A stretch of 35,545 bases of DNA. It comes from Actinomycetota bacterium. Lineage in GTDB: Bacteria > Actinomycetota > Acidimicrobiia > Acidimicrobiales > Ilumatobacteraceae. Made by a program: the position numbers and the translations under genes. Shown piece after piece: positions 18,697 to 26,383 of this stretch. The number at the start of each line of letters is the position of its first letter. The stretch's first letter is position 1. The notes under the pieces were generated by a model. It ran no database searches and was not told the origin of the DNA. It saw nothing but the letters and a program-made list of their open reading frames with translations. The stretch covers positions 1 to 35,545 of the forward strand of contig WLMZ01000024.1 in the NCBI GenBank assembly GCA_009726095.1, in the 5' to 3' direction.

Positions 18697-19401
18697 TCAC
18701 TGCAGCAGTGAGAGGGCGGCGTCGAGTTCGTGCTCGTCGAAATCAGGCCAGGCCTTCTCGGTGAAGTACACCTTGCTGGCGTGGATCTGCCACAGCAGGA
18801 AATTGGAGATGCGCATCTCGCCCGAGGTGCGCACCAGTACGTCGACCGCTGGTAGATCGGGAAGGTAGAGGCGTTGCTGCAGGGTCTCGATGGTGGCTGG
18901 GACGCCATCGGCGATGATCTGCTGGGCAGCTCGCGCCAACTCGGCGCGGCTGCCGTAGTCGAACGCGATCGTCAGTGTCATTCCGGTGTTCGCTGCGGTG
19001 TCGGCGATGGCTTTGCGGATGGCCCGTTGTACGTATTTCGGGGTGCGCGCATCGGGTGAGCCGAACGGCCTGCCGATCCACTGGATGCGAACATTGAGTT
19101 CGTTGAGTTCGGCCACGCGCCCGAAGAGCTTCTCGTGCAGTCCCAGAATGTGACGCACCTCGGTGCGGGGGCGCACCCAGTTCTCGGTGCTGAAGCCGAA
19201 CGCTGTGAGCCAGCCGACATTGCGTTGCACCGCAGCGCGTACCACGCTGGCGAGGTTCTCTTCGCCCTCGGTGTGGCCAGCCGTACGGGGCAGGCCCCGG
19301 GCCTTTGCCCACCGGCCGTTGCCGTCCATGATGCACGCCACATGCGGGCCATCGTGGCTGGCTCGGGACGCGGAGTTGGACGGGGTGGGGGTGGGGCTCA
19401 C
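18697..19401 (-). CDS. uppS: undecaprenyl diphosphate synthase, catalytic type, lacking the C-terminal R-x-G tail
   Basis: cis-Prenyltransferase that extends farnesyl diphosphate with isopentenyl units to the C55 carrier for peptidoglycan (234 residues). Motif I is intact at 24-31 (IMDGNGRW, catalytic Asp26), followed by RTAGHTEG, FGFSTENWVRP and the diphosphate-binding RTSGEMRISNFLLWQ (Arg191, Arg197, Ser199). The protein ends at WPDFDEHELDAALSLLQ. E. coli-type homodimeric enzymes continue about a dozen residues further to RRFGG, a tail that reaches the partner active site. That tail is absent here, and no stop-codon readthrough frame restores it. The start is GTG 19401. The gene is followed by dinG on the same strand and is divergent from a UppS-like paralogue that does carry the tail. 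Confidence 0.93.
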   Translation of the reverse strand: MSPTPTPSNSASRASHDGPHVACIMDGNGRWAKARGLPRTAGHTEGEENLASVVRAAVQRNVGWLTAFGFSTENWVRPRTEVRHILGLHEKLFGRVAELNELNVRIQWIGRPFGSPDARTPKYVQRAIRKAIADTAANTGMTLTIAFDYGSRAELARAAQQIIADGVPATIETLQQRLYLPDLPAVDVLVRTSGEMRISNFLLWQIHASKVYFTEKAWPDFDEHELDAALSLLQ

Positions 19402-19501
19402 GACACTGTCACGTTAGCGATCGCGACGCTGTCATGGCGGTGCAGTCGGGCCGTTGCGGCCATGCGGTTCGCTCGGGTGCCCGCCGTGCGAGAATCGGAC
19501 C
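19402..19501. promoter_or_regulatory. shared control region of uppS and its paralogue
   Basis: 100 bp between two divergent starts. It contains the perfect palindrome gcgatcgc at 19417-19424, flanked by cgt and acg to give an imperfect longer dyad (19412-19428). The shared position could allow joint regulation of both genes. No clear promoter elements are assignable. Confidence 0.35.
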
Positions 19502-20071
19502 GTGGCGAGGAAGCGAACACAACCAGTGACGGCGGGCGCAGCGGGACCCGCCGCGCTCCGGCATGTCCTGGTGGTCGCCGGCACTCTGGCCGAATGGGAT
19601 GCCCTCGGCGAGCAGCGTTGGGCCGAGCGTCGGCGTGATCTCGCCCGTGTTGCCGCCGCCGCTGGCGCGATGTGGCTCACCGTTCGTCCGTACGAACGCG
19701 GTGCCGTCAGCGCTGAGCCGGCCACGCAACGCATGATCGCGCTCCACGATGGCTGCACGATCGTGGTGGATCCCTCGCCCGACGGACGCGAACGGTTCCT
19801 TGCTGCCGTCGAACAGCTTCGTGATGCCTCGGTCACCGTGGTCGATGAATCCGCGATCACCGGCGTGCTGATGGCCCCGGCCCCTGTGGAACCCGACCTC
19901 ACGGTGATCCTCGGTCCATCCACCCAACTCCCGCCATCGCTGGTCTGGGAGCTGTCGTACAGTGAGATCGTGTTCGTCGACGCAGCGTGGGACGACTTGG
20001 CCGGTGCACACGTCGAGGCCGCGATCACCGCGTATTCGCAGCGTCACCGCCGGTTCGGTGCCATCGAATGA
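19502..20071 (+). CDS. degenerate UppS-fold protein, possible non-catalytic cis-prenyltransferase subunit
   Basis: 189 residues from a GTG start. The N-terminal strand HVLVVAGTLAEWDALG lies where UppS has HVACIMDGNGRWAKARG, so the catalytic Asp and the Asn-Gly-Arg-Trp are gone. WLTVRPYERG corresponds to the WLTAFGFSTENW region. The C-terminal part aligns well by eye: VILGPSTQLPPSLVWELSYSEIVFVDAAWDDL against VLVRTSGEMRISNFLLWQ...WPDF, again with both diphosphate-binding Arg lost. It ends ITAYSQRHRRFGAIE, matching the RRFG tail of homodimeric UppS that the neighbouring uppS product lacks. Its stop overlaps the recO start (ATGA). Role is inferred: an NgBR/Nus1-like partner of UppS. The alternative is a decayed paralogue kept for recO translation. 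Confidence 0.75.
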   Translation: MARKRTQPVTAGAAGPAALRHVLVVAGTLAEWDALGEQRWAERRRDLARVAAAAGAMWLTVRPYERGAVSAEPATQRMIALHDGCTIVVDPSPDGRERFLAAVEQLRDASVTVVDESAITGVLMAPAPVEPDLTVILGPSTQLPPSLVWELSYSEIVFVDAAWDDLAGAHVEAAITAYSQRHRRFGAIE

Positions 20072-20787
20072 GCCGGCTCTACCGGGACACGGGCGTGGTG
20101 TTGCGCACCTACAAACTGGCCGAGTCAGACCGCATCATCGTGCTGCTCACCGAGGGGCACGGCAAGGTGCGGGCGGTGGCCAAGGGTGTCCGCAAGACGG
20201 GCTCGAAGTTCGGCGGTCGTCTCGAGCCGATGAGCCACGTCCGTCTGCTGTTGCACCAGGGGCGCGAGCTCGACATCGTCAATCAGGTCGACACGGTGGA
20301 ATCCCTCGCGCCGTTGATGGTCGACCTCGACCACATGACCAAGGGTATGGCCGTACTCGAGGCGGTCGATCAGATGGCGATGGACCGCGAGGCAAACCCG
20401 CGGCTCTACCGCATGCTCGTGGGTGTGCTGCGCACCATCGCCACCAATGATTCGCCGCTGGTGGTGCCTGGATTCTTCTGGAAGCTGCTGGCGCTCGAGG
20501 GCGTGCGCCCCGAACTCGATGTGTGTGTGCAATGCGGTGCACCCGAGCCGTTGGTGGCCTTCGACATGGACCATGGCGGAGTGCTGTGCCGCACCTGCCG
20601 CTCGGGGGCGCCCATCAGTGCTGACGCGCTGCAGCTGATGCGGATGATCCTTGGTGGACAGCTGAATGCTGCGCTGGCCGAACCGGTGTCTCAAGCTGCC
20701 CACGAGGTCAACTCCCATGCCACCAGAGCTGTCGAGCACCACATCGAGCGTCGGCTCCGATCAGTGGCAGTGTTCGAGCGCCACTGA
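20068..20787 (+). CDS. recO: DNA repair protein RecO
   Basis: Recombination mediator that loads RecA with RecR (239 residues). The N-terminal OB fold reads YRDTGVVLRTYKLAESDRIIVLLTEGHGKVRAVAKGVRK. The helical domain follows and includes a Cys4 zinc site at Cys153, Cys156, Cys174 and Cys177 (CVQCGAPEP, GGVLCRTC). Its ATG overlaps the preceding stop as ATGA, so it is translationally coupled to the UppS-like gene. RecO near era and uppS is a common bacterial arrangement. glyS follows 76 bp later on the same strand. Confidence 0.95.
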   Translation: MSRLYRDTGVVLRTYKLAESDRIIVLLTEGHGKVRAVAKGVRKTGSKFGGRLEPMSHVRLLLHQGRELDIVNQVDTVESLAPLMVDLDHMTKGMAVLEAVDQMAMDREANPRLYRMLVGVLRTIATNDSPLVVPGFFWKLLALEGVRPELDVCVQCGAPEPLVAFDMDHGGVLCRTCRSGAPISADALQLMRMILGGQLNAALAEPVSQAAHEVNSHATRAVEHHIERRLRSVAVFERH

Positions 20788-20863
20788 GCCAGGCACCTGA
20801 GCCGGGCAGCTTTTCCGAAACCATTTCGTGCGTGTCGCCGCCGCTCCCATAACCTTGACACCT

Positions 20864-22174
20864 ATGCCAGCCACCGAGCTCGAACAAATCGTCAACCTGT
20901 GCAAGCGGCGCGGCTTCGTGTATCCCTCCGCCGAAATCTACGGCGGCTTTCGTTCGAGCTACGACTACGGCCCGCTCGGCTCGCTCATGCTGCGCAACGT
21001 GAAGGACGCATGGGTGCGTTCGATGGTGCAGCAGCGTGACGATGTCGTGTTGATCGATGCTTCGGTGCTGTCGCCGCCGCAGGTTTGGGAGGCCAGCGGC
21101 CACCTTGCCAACTTCACCGATCCGCTGGTGGATTGCACCAAGTGCAAGCAGCGTTTCCGCGAGGACCACCTCGTCGACCCCAACGTGTGCCCCAACTGCG
21201 CAGCCACGAACTCCTTCACCGAGGCCCGGGCCTTCAACCTCATGTTCAAGACCCAGGCCGGCCCGGTCGAGGGAGCTGGCGCCGATGTGTACCTGCGCCC
21301 AGAGACCGCCCAGGGCATGTTCTTGAACTTTGCCAACGTGTTGCAGACCAGCCGCAAGAAGCCCCCGTTTGGTATCGCCCAGGTCGGCAAGAGCTTCCGC
21401 AACGAGATCACACCCGGCAACTTCATCTTCCGCACGCGTGAGTTCGAGCAGATGGAGATGGAGTTCTTCGTGCCCCCGGCCGATGGGCCGAAGTGGTACG
21501 AGTACTGGTGCACCGAGCGCCTCAACTGGTACCGCGACCTCGGCATCCCGGCAGACCTGTTGCGCATGCGCGCCCACGACGACGACGAACTCAGCCACTA
21601 TTCCACCGGCACCAGCGATATCGAGTTCAAGTTCCCGTGGGGCTGGGGCGAGCTCGAAGGCGTGGCGCAGCGCACCGACTACGACCTCAAACAGCATGCC
21701 CAGCACAGCGGCCAGAAGCTCGATTACTTCGATCAGGCCACCAACGAGCGGTACGTTCCCTTTGTCATCGAGCCCGCAGCAGGGGCAACACGAACCATGG
21801 CAGCGTTCCTGCTCGCCGCGTACGACGAGGACGAGGTCGGTGGCGAGGCGCGCACCATCTTGCGCCTGCACCCGCGCCTGGCGCCGTACAAGGTTGCCGT
21901 GCTGCCGCTGTCGAAGAAGGACACCCTCACGCCGCTCGCCCGTCAGGTCTTCCAGACCCTCAGCGCGCAGTACATGGTGGAGTACGACGACACGCAGTCC
22001 ATCGGCAGGCGCTATCGCCGTCAGGACGAGGTCGGTACGCCGTTGTGCGTCACGGTCGACTTCGATTCGCTCGACGATGCCGCGGTCACCATCCGCGATC
22101 GCGACACCACCGATCAGGTGCGTGTGCCGATCAGCGCCCTGCTCGGCGAGATCAGCGCCCGTCTGGGTTTCTGA
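20864..22174 (+). CDS. glyS: glycine-tRNA ligase, homodimeric (eukaryote/archaea-like) type
   Basis: Class II aminoacyl-tRNA synthetase of 436 residues. The N-terminus has CKRRGFVYPSAEIYGGF and SSYDYGPLG. A Cys4 zinc site lies at Cys91, Cys94, Cys109 and Cys112. Motif 2 covers LRPETAQGMFLNF and GKSFRNEITPGNFIFRTREFEQ split over two strands, and motif 3 is in RTMAAFLLAAYDEDE. The anticodon-binding domain occupies the last third (YKVAVLPLSKKDTLTPLA...QSIGRRYRRQDEVGTPLCV). The alpha2 type is usual in actinobacteria, in contrast to the glyQ/glyS tetramer of proteobacteria. Start ATG 20864 is favoured over 20828, which would add 12 residues. It converges on a sensor kinase gene 11 bp away. Confidence 0.96.
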   Translation: MPATELEQIVNLCKRRGFVYPSAEIYGGFRSSYDYGPLGSLMLRNVKDAWVRSMVQQRDDVVLIDASVLSPPQVWEASGHLANFTDPLVDCTKCKQRFREDHLVDPNVCPNCAATNSFTEARAFNLMFKTQAGPVEGAGADVYLRPETAQGMFLNFANVLQTSRKKPPFGIAQVGKSFRNEITPGNFIFRTREFEQMEMEFFVPPADGPKWYEYWCTERLNWYRDLGIPADLLRMRAHDDDELSHYSTGTSDIEFKFPWGWGELEGVAQRTDYDLKQHAQHSGQKLDYFDQATNERYVPFVIEPAAGATRTMAAFLLAAYDEDEVGGEARTILRLHPRLAPYKVAVLPLSKKDTLTPLARQVFQTLSAQYMVEYDDTQSIGRRYRRQDEVGTPLCVTVDFDSLDDAAVTIRDRDTTDQVRVPISALLGEISARLGF

Positions 22175-22185
22175 CCCGGCGTTCG

Positions 22186-23562
22186 TCAGGTCTGCAGCAG
22201 CGGGAGTCGCACGACGAACCGTGCGCCGCCAGTTGCAGATTGTGTGGCAGCAACTGTGCCACCCATTGCCTCGGTGAGTTCCTTCACGATGGCCAGACCG
22301 AGCCCGCTCGAGTTCTCCTTGCGGGAGGGTGCGTGGCGGGCGACGTACAGCCGGTCGAAGACATGCGCCAGGTCGGCACCGGAAATGCCCGGGCCGTCGT
22401 CGTCGATGGCCAGCACTGCCCACGAGCCATCCTGCGCCGTGGTCACGGTGACCGCTGTGGCGGCGTACTTCAACGCGTTCTCCATCAGGTTGGCGGCGAT
22501 CTGCGCCAGGCGGTCGTGGTCGGCCGACACGATCAGCTGCCCGCCGCCCAGGTGCTCGATGCGCAGGTTCCGCTCGGCCGCGTCGATCTGGAAACCCTCG
22601 ATCGACACCGACGCCAGCGCAGCCAGGTCAACACGTTCGAGGTGCATGGAGAAGCCCTGGGCGCGGAGTTTGGCCAGATCGAGCAGGTCGGCCACGAGGC
22701 GTTCGAGGCGCCGCGCCTCGCTCTGGATCACCAACGCCGATCGCTGCGGGTCTCCCGCGCCGTCGCTGATCGCCTCGGCATAACCACGGATCGAGGTGAG
22801 CGGAGTTCGCAGGTCGTGCGAGACCGACAACAGGAACTGTTGCTCCAGAAGATGGGAGCGTTCGAGTTCACCAGCCATTGCGTTGACCGAGCGGGCCAGA
22901 TCGGCCAGCTCGTCGGTGTGGCGGGGCGACGGCTCGGGCAGGCGGGTGGACAGCTCGCCGCGAGCGATGCGGTGGGTGGCCTCACTGGCGTCGCGGATGG
23001 GTCGGGTGAGCCGCCGGCCCAGCAGGATGGCGGCTCCGGCACCGAGTGCCAGGGTGGCCAGCGCGGCGAGCAGAAAGGTGCGCAGCGAGGTCGACAGGCC
23101 GGAATTCGCCGTTCGTGACAACAACACGACCACCACGGTGTTGTTCGGCAGCCGTGCCGGGGCTGCGGCGTACACGAGATTGCCACGGTTACCCGAGACC
23201 GTGTGCAACTGCCGGAGTTCCGCCACGGGCAACGCGTTGATGTCGAGCCCAGGTGGCAGGGTGTCGCCGGTCAGGGTGTCGTTCGGTTGCAACGTGAGGA
23301 TGGACAACCCGGCGAGATCGAGGACCGAGCGAAAGGTGTTGAACAGCCGGAGGCGGCGTTTCACCGCTTGGGGCGTGCCCGTGGCGATCCCGTTCTCGAG
23401 CATCTGGTCGATGTTCGCCGCTACCGATTGTGCCTGTCCGCGCAGCTCGGCTTCGCTGGTCTGGCGGGCCCGCAGGTTGGCCACCACGATGGTGCCGATC
23501 CCAGCGACCAGCAGCGTTGCCATCACCACGGACACGATCACGATGGTCAGCCGGCGAGTCAT
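22186..23562 (-). CDS. sensor histidine kinase of second two-component system
   Basis: Membrane kinase of 458 residues. TM1 is at about 6-28 and an extracytoplasmic segment follows (about 30-160). TM2 (about 161-183) leads to HAMP, then HisKA with His249 in FLLSVSHDLRTPLTSIRG. The HATPase part shows NLMENALKYA, IDDDGPGIS and SSGLGLAIVKELTEAMGG. The ATG at 23562 starts just before TM1; an upstream extension lacks such features. It lies 38 bp downstream of its response-regulator gene on the same strand. The signal sensed is unknown. It differs from the kinase at 14554-15975 in having no lipoprotein partner. Confidence 0.92.
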   Translation of the reverse strand: MTRRLTIVIVSVVMATLLVAGIGTIVVANLRARQTSEAELRGQAQSVAANIDQMLENGIATGTPQAVKRRLRLFNTFRSVLDLAGLSILTLQPNDTLTGDTLPPGLDINALPVAELRQLHTVSGNRGNLVYAAAPARLPNNTVVVVLLSRTANSGLSTSLRTFLLAALATLALGAGAAILLGRRLTRPIRDASEATHRIARGELSTRLPEPSPRHTDELADLARSVNAMAGELERSHLLEQQFLLSVSHDLRTPLTSIRGYAEAISDGAGDPQRSALVIQSEARRLERLVADLLDLAKLRAQGFSMHLERVDLAALASVSIEGFQIDAAERNLRIEHLGGGQLIVSADHDRLAQIAANLMENALKYAATAVTVTTAQDGSWAVLAIDDDGPGISGADLAHVFDRLYVARHAPSRKENSSGLGLAIVKELTEAMGGTVAATQSATGGARFVVRLPLLQT

Positions 23563-23600
23563 AGTGGGGCGCAGTGTGGTCGGGTCATGTGAGGGAAGTG

Positions 23601-24278
23601 TTAGCCGAGGCGGTAGCCGATGCCCCACACGGTGGCGAGGGCCAGTTCGTCGCCCAGCTTCTTGCGCAGCTGGCGCACGTGCACGTCGACGGTGCGGTCG
23701 TCGCCGTACCAATCAGCTCCCCAGACGCCGTCGAGGAGCTGTTGGCGCGACAGCGCGATGCCCTGATTGGCGGCCAGATGGGCGAGCAGATCGAATTCGC
23801 GTGTGGCCAGTGCGACGGGTTGCCCCTTGGCGCGTACCTCGCGGCGGGCCAGGTCGATGGCAAAGTCGTCGCCGATGTGGATCACGCTGGCGCCGACCGG
23901 CGCGGGGGGCTGGCCGCGTCGCAGGATGGCCTTGACGCGGGCAACGATCTCGCGGGGCGAGAACGGCTTGGTGACGTAGTCGTCGGCGCCGAGCTCGAGG
24001 CCCAACACTCGATCGATCTCACCATCGCGGGCGGTGAGGAAGAGCACGGGAAGGGCGCCCTTGGCTCGGATGCGCCGGCACACGTCGAAGCCGTCGATGT
24101 CGGGGAGCCCAATGTCGAGGATCGCCAGCGCGGGTGCGTGCTGCTCGATCAGTTCGAGGCCCCGCTCGCCGGTTGCTGCCTGCAGGGCTCGGAACCCAGC
24201 GCCGCGCAGGTAGGTGTCGAGCAGGTCGGCGATGTTGGGATCGTCCTCGATCACGATGATCGTTTGCTCGACGCTCAT
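23601..24278 (-). CDS. OmpR/PhoB-family response regulator of second system
   Basis: 225 residues. The receiver domain has EDD (11-13), phospho-acceptor Asp55 in LAILDIGLPDIDG, and DDYVTKPFSPREIVARVKAILRR. The winged-helix domain shows VALATREFDLLAHLAAN, LLDGVWGADWYGDDRTVDVHVRQLRKKLG and VWGIGYRLG. It is the first gene of the pair with the kinase downstream. The ATG at 24278 gives the family start MSVEQTIIVIEDD. It is divergent from the ABM-domain gene across 95 bp. Targets are unknown. Confidence 0.94.
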   Translation of the reverse strand: MSVEQTIIVIEDDPNIADLLDTYLRGAGFRALQAATGERGLELIEQHAPALAILDIGLPDIDGFDVCRRIRAKGALPVLFLTARDGEIDRVLGLELGADDYVTKPFSPREIVARVKAILRRGQPPAPVGASVIHIGDDFAIDLARREVRAKGQPVALATREFDLLAHLAANQGIALSRQQLLDGVWGADWYGDDRTVDVHVRQLRKKLGDELALATVWGIGYRLG

Positions 24279-24363
24279 GTGCCCATCGTTGCACCTCAGT
24301 CGTGGCCAGCGGTGCATCGACTGTGTACGGTCGCAGGGTCGCATCAGCAACGAACATCCAACT

Positions 24364-24367
24364 GGAG
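24364..24367 (+). promoter_or_regulatory. ribosome binding site for the ABM-domain gene
   Basis: ggag lies 6 bases before the GTG at 24374 and supports that start over an upstream in-frame ATG at 24302. Confidence 0.55.
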
Positions 24368-24373
24368 TCAGTC

Positions 24374-24679
24374 GTGTCACAGGTAACCATCATCGCCAAG
24401 ATCCCCGCCGCCCCCGGCCAGCGCGCCCAGCTCGCCGCTGCCATGCAGGTGGCGCTCGACACCGCAACGACCGAGGCCGGTACCCGCTTCTACATCCTGC
24501 ACGAGGACGCCGTCGATGCCGATGTGCTCTGGATGTATGAGATGTACGAAGATCAGGATGCGCTCGCCGCGCATTCGGGCTCGGAGAGCTTCAAGGCGCT
24601 CGGCCCGGCGATCAAGCCGTTCTTGGGTGGTCGCCCAGAGTTCACGTTCGCCACGCCCATCGGCGGCAAGGGGTTCTAG
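24374..24679 (+). CDS. antibiotic-biosynthesis-monooxygenase (ABM) domain protein
   Basis: Small ferredoxin-like-fold protein of 101 residues, resembling YgiN/quinol monooxygenase-type ABM proteins. It shows VTIIAKIPAAPGQRAQLAAAMQVAL at the N-terminus, then ILHEDAVDADVLWMYEMYEDQDALAAHSGSESFKALG. The WMYEMYEDQDALAAH segment is the usual ABM signature. Members oxidise quinols or heme-like or aromatic substrates, or act as dimeric binding proteins, so the exact activity is unknown. The stop shares a CTAG with the stop of the convergent DUF2071 gene. Confidence 0.82.
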   Translation: MSQVTIIAKIPAAPGQRAQLAAAMQVALDTATTEAGTRFYILHEDAVDADVLWMYEMYEDQDALAAHSGSESFKALGPAIKPFLGGRPEFTFATPIGGKGF

Positions 24680-25422
24680 CTGCGCTGCGGTGACCCGTGG
24701 CGAATTCGATAGGGCATGCTCACCCGTACGTTCACGCCGGGGGAGTACTGCACGATCGGGTCGCCGGTCGGTTCGGGCAGACCGGATGCTGTCACGAGCT
24801 CGTCGTCGTACCGGATCAAGCTGGCCCGGTGCAGCGGCCACGGCTCGTGGAGCGCACGCGCGCCCCAGAGAGAACCGAACATGCTGCTGTACAGCCGCCA
24901 CCGAGCCGAGAGGAAGTGGTCTCGTTCGTCGAGTTGTTGGGCCGCAACTTCCGCGCCGATGCGAATGCCGACGGTGCTGTGTGCGCCGCGTGGACCTGGC
25001 CAGCGACGCACGCAGTCGTAGTTGATGTGGTCGCCCTCGGTCCGTACGGACATGCTCGACCACATGTACGGCAGTCGATACCCGACGCGCGCCGCCAGGA
25101 CCGCCGCCAGACGAGACGCATCGAGACTGAAGAACCAGATGCCCTCTGTGCCATCGGCTGCGGTGACGTAGGTGCGCACGTTGGTCTCGGGAAACACCGA
25201 CAACCACGGCACCGCCCCGACCAGGGGAAAGCGGACACGCATCACGAAGGGAACCAGGCTGACCCAGGCCCGATCGTCGAAGGTCTGCACAGTGAGCCCG
25301 GGTGGCAGGAGGCGTTGCACAGCGGCAGGGTCGTAGGCCCAGTGTACGAAGGTGAGCTGCTCCCAGCCCATCTGCATAATGGGGTGAGCAACGCTGACGG
25401 TGGGGTTTGGACCGTGGGTCAC
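24676..25422 (-). CDS. DUF2071 (YqjF-like) protein
   Basis: 248-residue protein of the DUF2071 family. Typical segments are MGWEQLTFVHWAYDPAAVQRLLPPGL near the N-terminus, DDRAWVSLVPFVMRVRF, FPETNVRTYVTAADGTEGIWFFSLDAS and LPYMWSSMSV. The function of the family is not established; its fold is related to acetoacetate-decarboxylase-like proteins. No signal peptide or membrane segment is visible. Start is GTG 25422, with an in-frame ATG 15 codons later as an alternative. The stop codon overlaps that of the convergent ABM gene by 4 bp. It is divergent from trpC across 76 bp. Confidence 0.85.
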   Translation of the reverse strand: MTHGPNPTVSVAHPIMQMGWEQLTFVHWAYDPAAVQRLLPPGLTVQTFDDRAWVSLVPFVMRVRFPLVGAVPWLSVFPETNVRTYVTAADGTEGIWFFSLDASRLAAVLAARVGYRLPYMWSSMSVRTEGDHINYDCVRRWPGPRGAHSTVGIRIGAEVAAQQLDERDHFLSARWRLYSSMFGSLWGARALHEPWPLHRASLIRYDDELVTASGLPEPTGDPIVQYSPGVNVRVSMPYRIRHGSPQRS

Positions 25423-25498
25423 CCGTTCAGGCTACGGCGGGGCCGCCGTCGCGTGCTGCGGCTCGGGTACCGAGTGAGCAGATAGCGTTCAGAATCAC

Positions 25499-26287
25499 AT
25501 GGCCACGTACCTCGACCGCATCCTCGCCCGTCACCGTGACGTGGCTGCCACCGATCAGCGTCGGCTTGCGCACCTCGTCGAACAGGCGTGTGCGCAACCG
25601 GCGGTTCGCCCGTTTGCCGGATCGTTGCGGCAGGCCGTCGAGCGCGGTGAGCTGGGCGTGATCAGCGAGATCAAGCGGCGCTCTCCCTCGAAGGGCGATC
25701 TGAACGCCGATCTCGATCCTGCGGGGCTGGCGCTGGTGTACGCCGCCGGCGGAGCCGCAGCGCTGTCGGTGCTGACCGATGAGGAGTTCTTCGGCGGGTC
25801 GGTCCACGACCTGCAGGCGGCACGTGCTGCCGTGGCGCTGCCCGTTCTCCGTAAGGACTTCACCGTCGACCCGCGCGATGTGTGCGATGCCCGTCTGATG
25901 GGCGCCGACTGTGTGCTGCTCATCGCAGCTGCGCTCAGCCCGTCCGAGCTGATCGACATGCACGCGCTTGCCGATGAGATCGGCATCGAGGTGCTCGTCG
26001 AGATCCATGACGAGCGCGAACTCGACGCCGCACTTGCCGCTGGCGCCCGGATCGTGGGTGTGAACCAGCGCGACCTCGTCACCTTCCAGGTCGATCACGC
26101 CAGAGCCGTGCGCATGGCCGGTGTGATCCCCGACCATGTCGTGAAGGTGGCCGAGAGCGGCGTACGCGGTGCAGCCGATGCCAGCGAACTGCAGCGTGCG
26201 GGGTACGACGCCGTGCTCGTCGGCGAAACGCTCGTGACCGCTGCCGATCCGGCGGCTGTACTCGGCCAACTTCGTCATCCCCGGTAG
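25499..26287 (+). CDS. trpC: indole-3-glycerol phosphate synthase
   Basis: TIM-barrel enzyme that closes the indole ring in tryptophan synthesis (262 residues). Motifs are ISEIKRRSPSKGDL (Glu57, Lys59), LSVLTDEEFFGGSVHDL, LPVLRKDFTVDPRDV, EVLVEIHDERELDAAL, IVGVNQRDLVTFQVD and VAESGVRGAADASEL. All catalytic positions look intact. It heads a trpC-trpF-trpB-trpA run; trpE, trpG and trpD are not in the window. No leader peptide, attenuator or T-box is evident in the 76 bp before it. Confidence 0.97.
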   Translation: MATYLDRILARHRDVAATDQRRLAHLVEQACAQPAVRPFAGSLRQAVERGELGVISEIKRRSPSKGDLNADLDPAGLALVYAAGGAAALSVLTDEEFFGGSVHDLQAARAAVALPVLRKDFTVDPRDVCDARLMGADCVLLIAAALSPSELIDMHALADEIGIEVLVEIHDERELDAALAAGARIVGVNQRDLVTFQVDHARAVRMAGVIPDHVVKVAESGVRGAADASELQRAGYDAVLVGETLVTAADPAAVLGQLRHPR

Positions 26288-26383
26288 GGCGGCCCGGCTC
26301 GGCATCGTCCAGCAACGAGCACGCCAAGCTCCTCGCGAACAAACAGGCAAAGCGCACCGGTGCGCTGTACGGTTCACGACGGA

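Noticed and set aside
18660-18700. Frameshift that might restore an R-x-G tail to UppS
   Set aside because: Reading past the stop in frame gives AWRHEE, and the neighbouring phases give no RRFG-like sequence, so the missing tail does not look like a sequencing error.
25423-25498. Trp leader peptide or T-box before trpC
   Set aside because: No open frame with Trp codons, no T-box sequence and no attenuator hairpins are visible in 76 bp.
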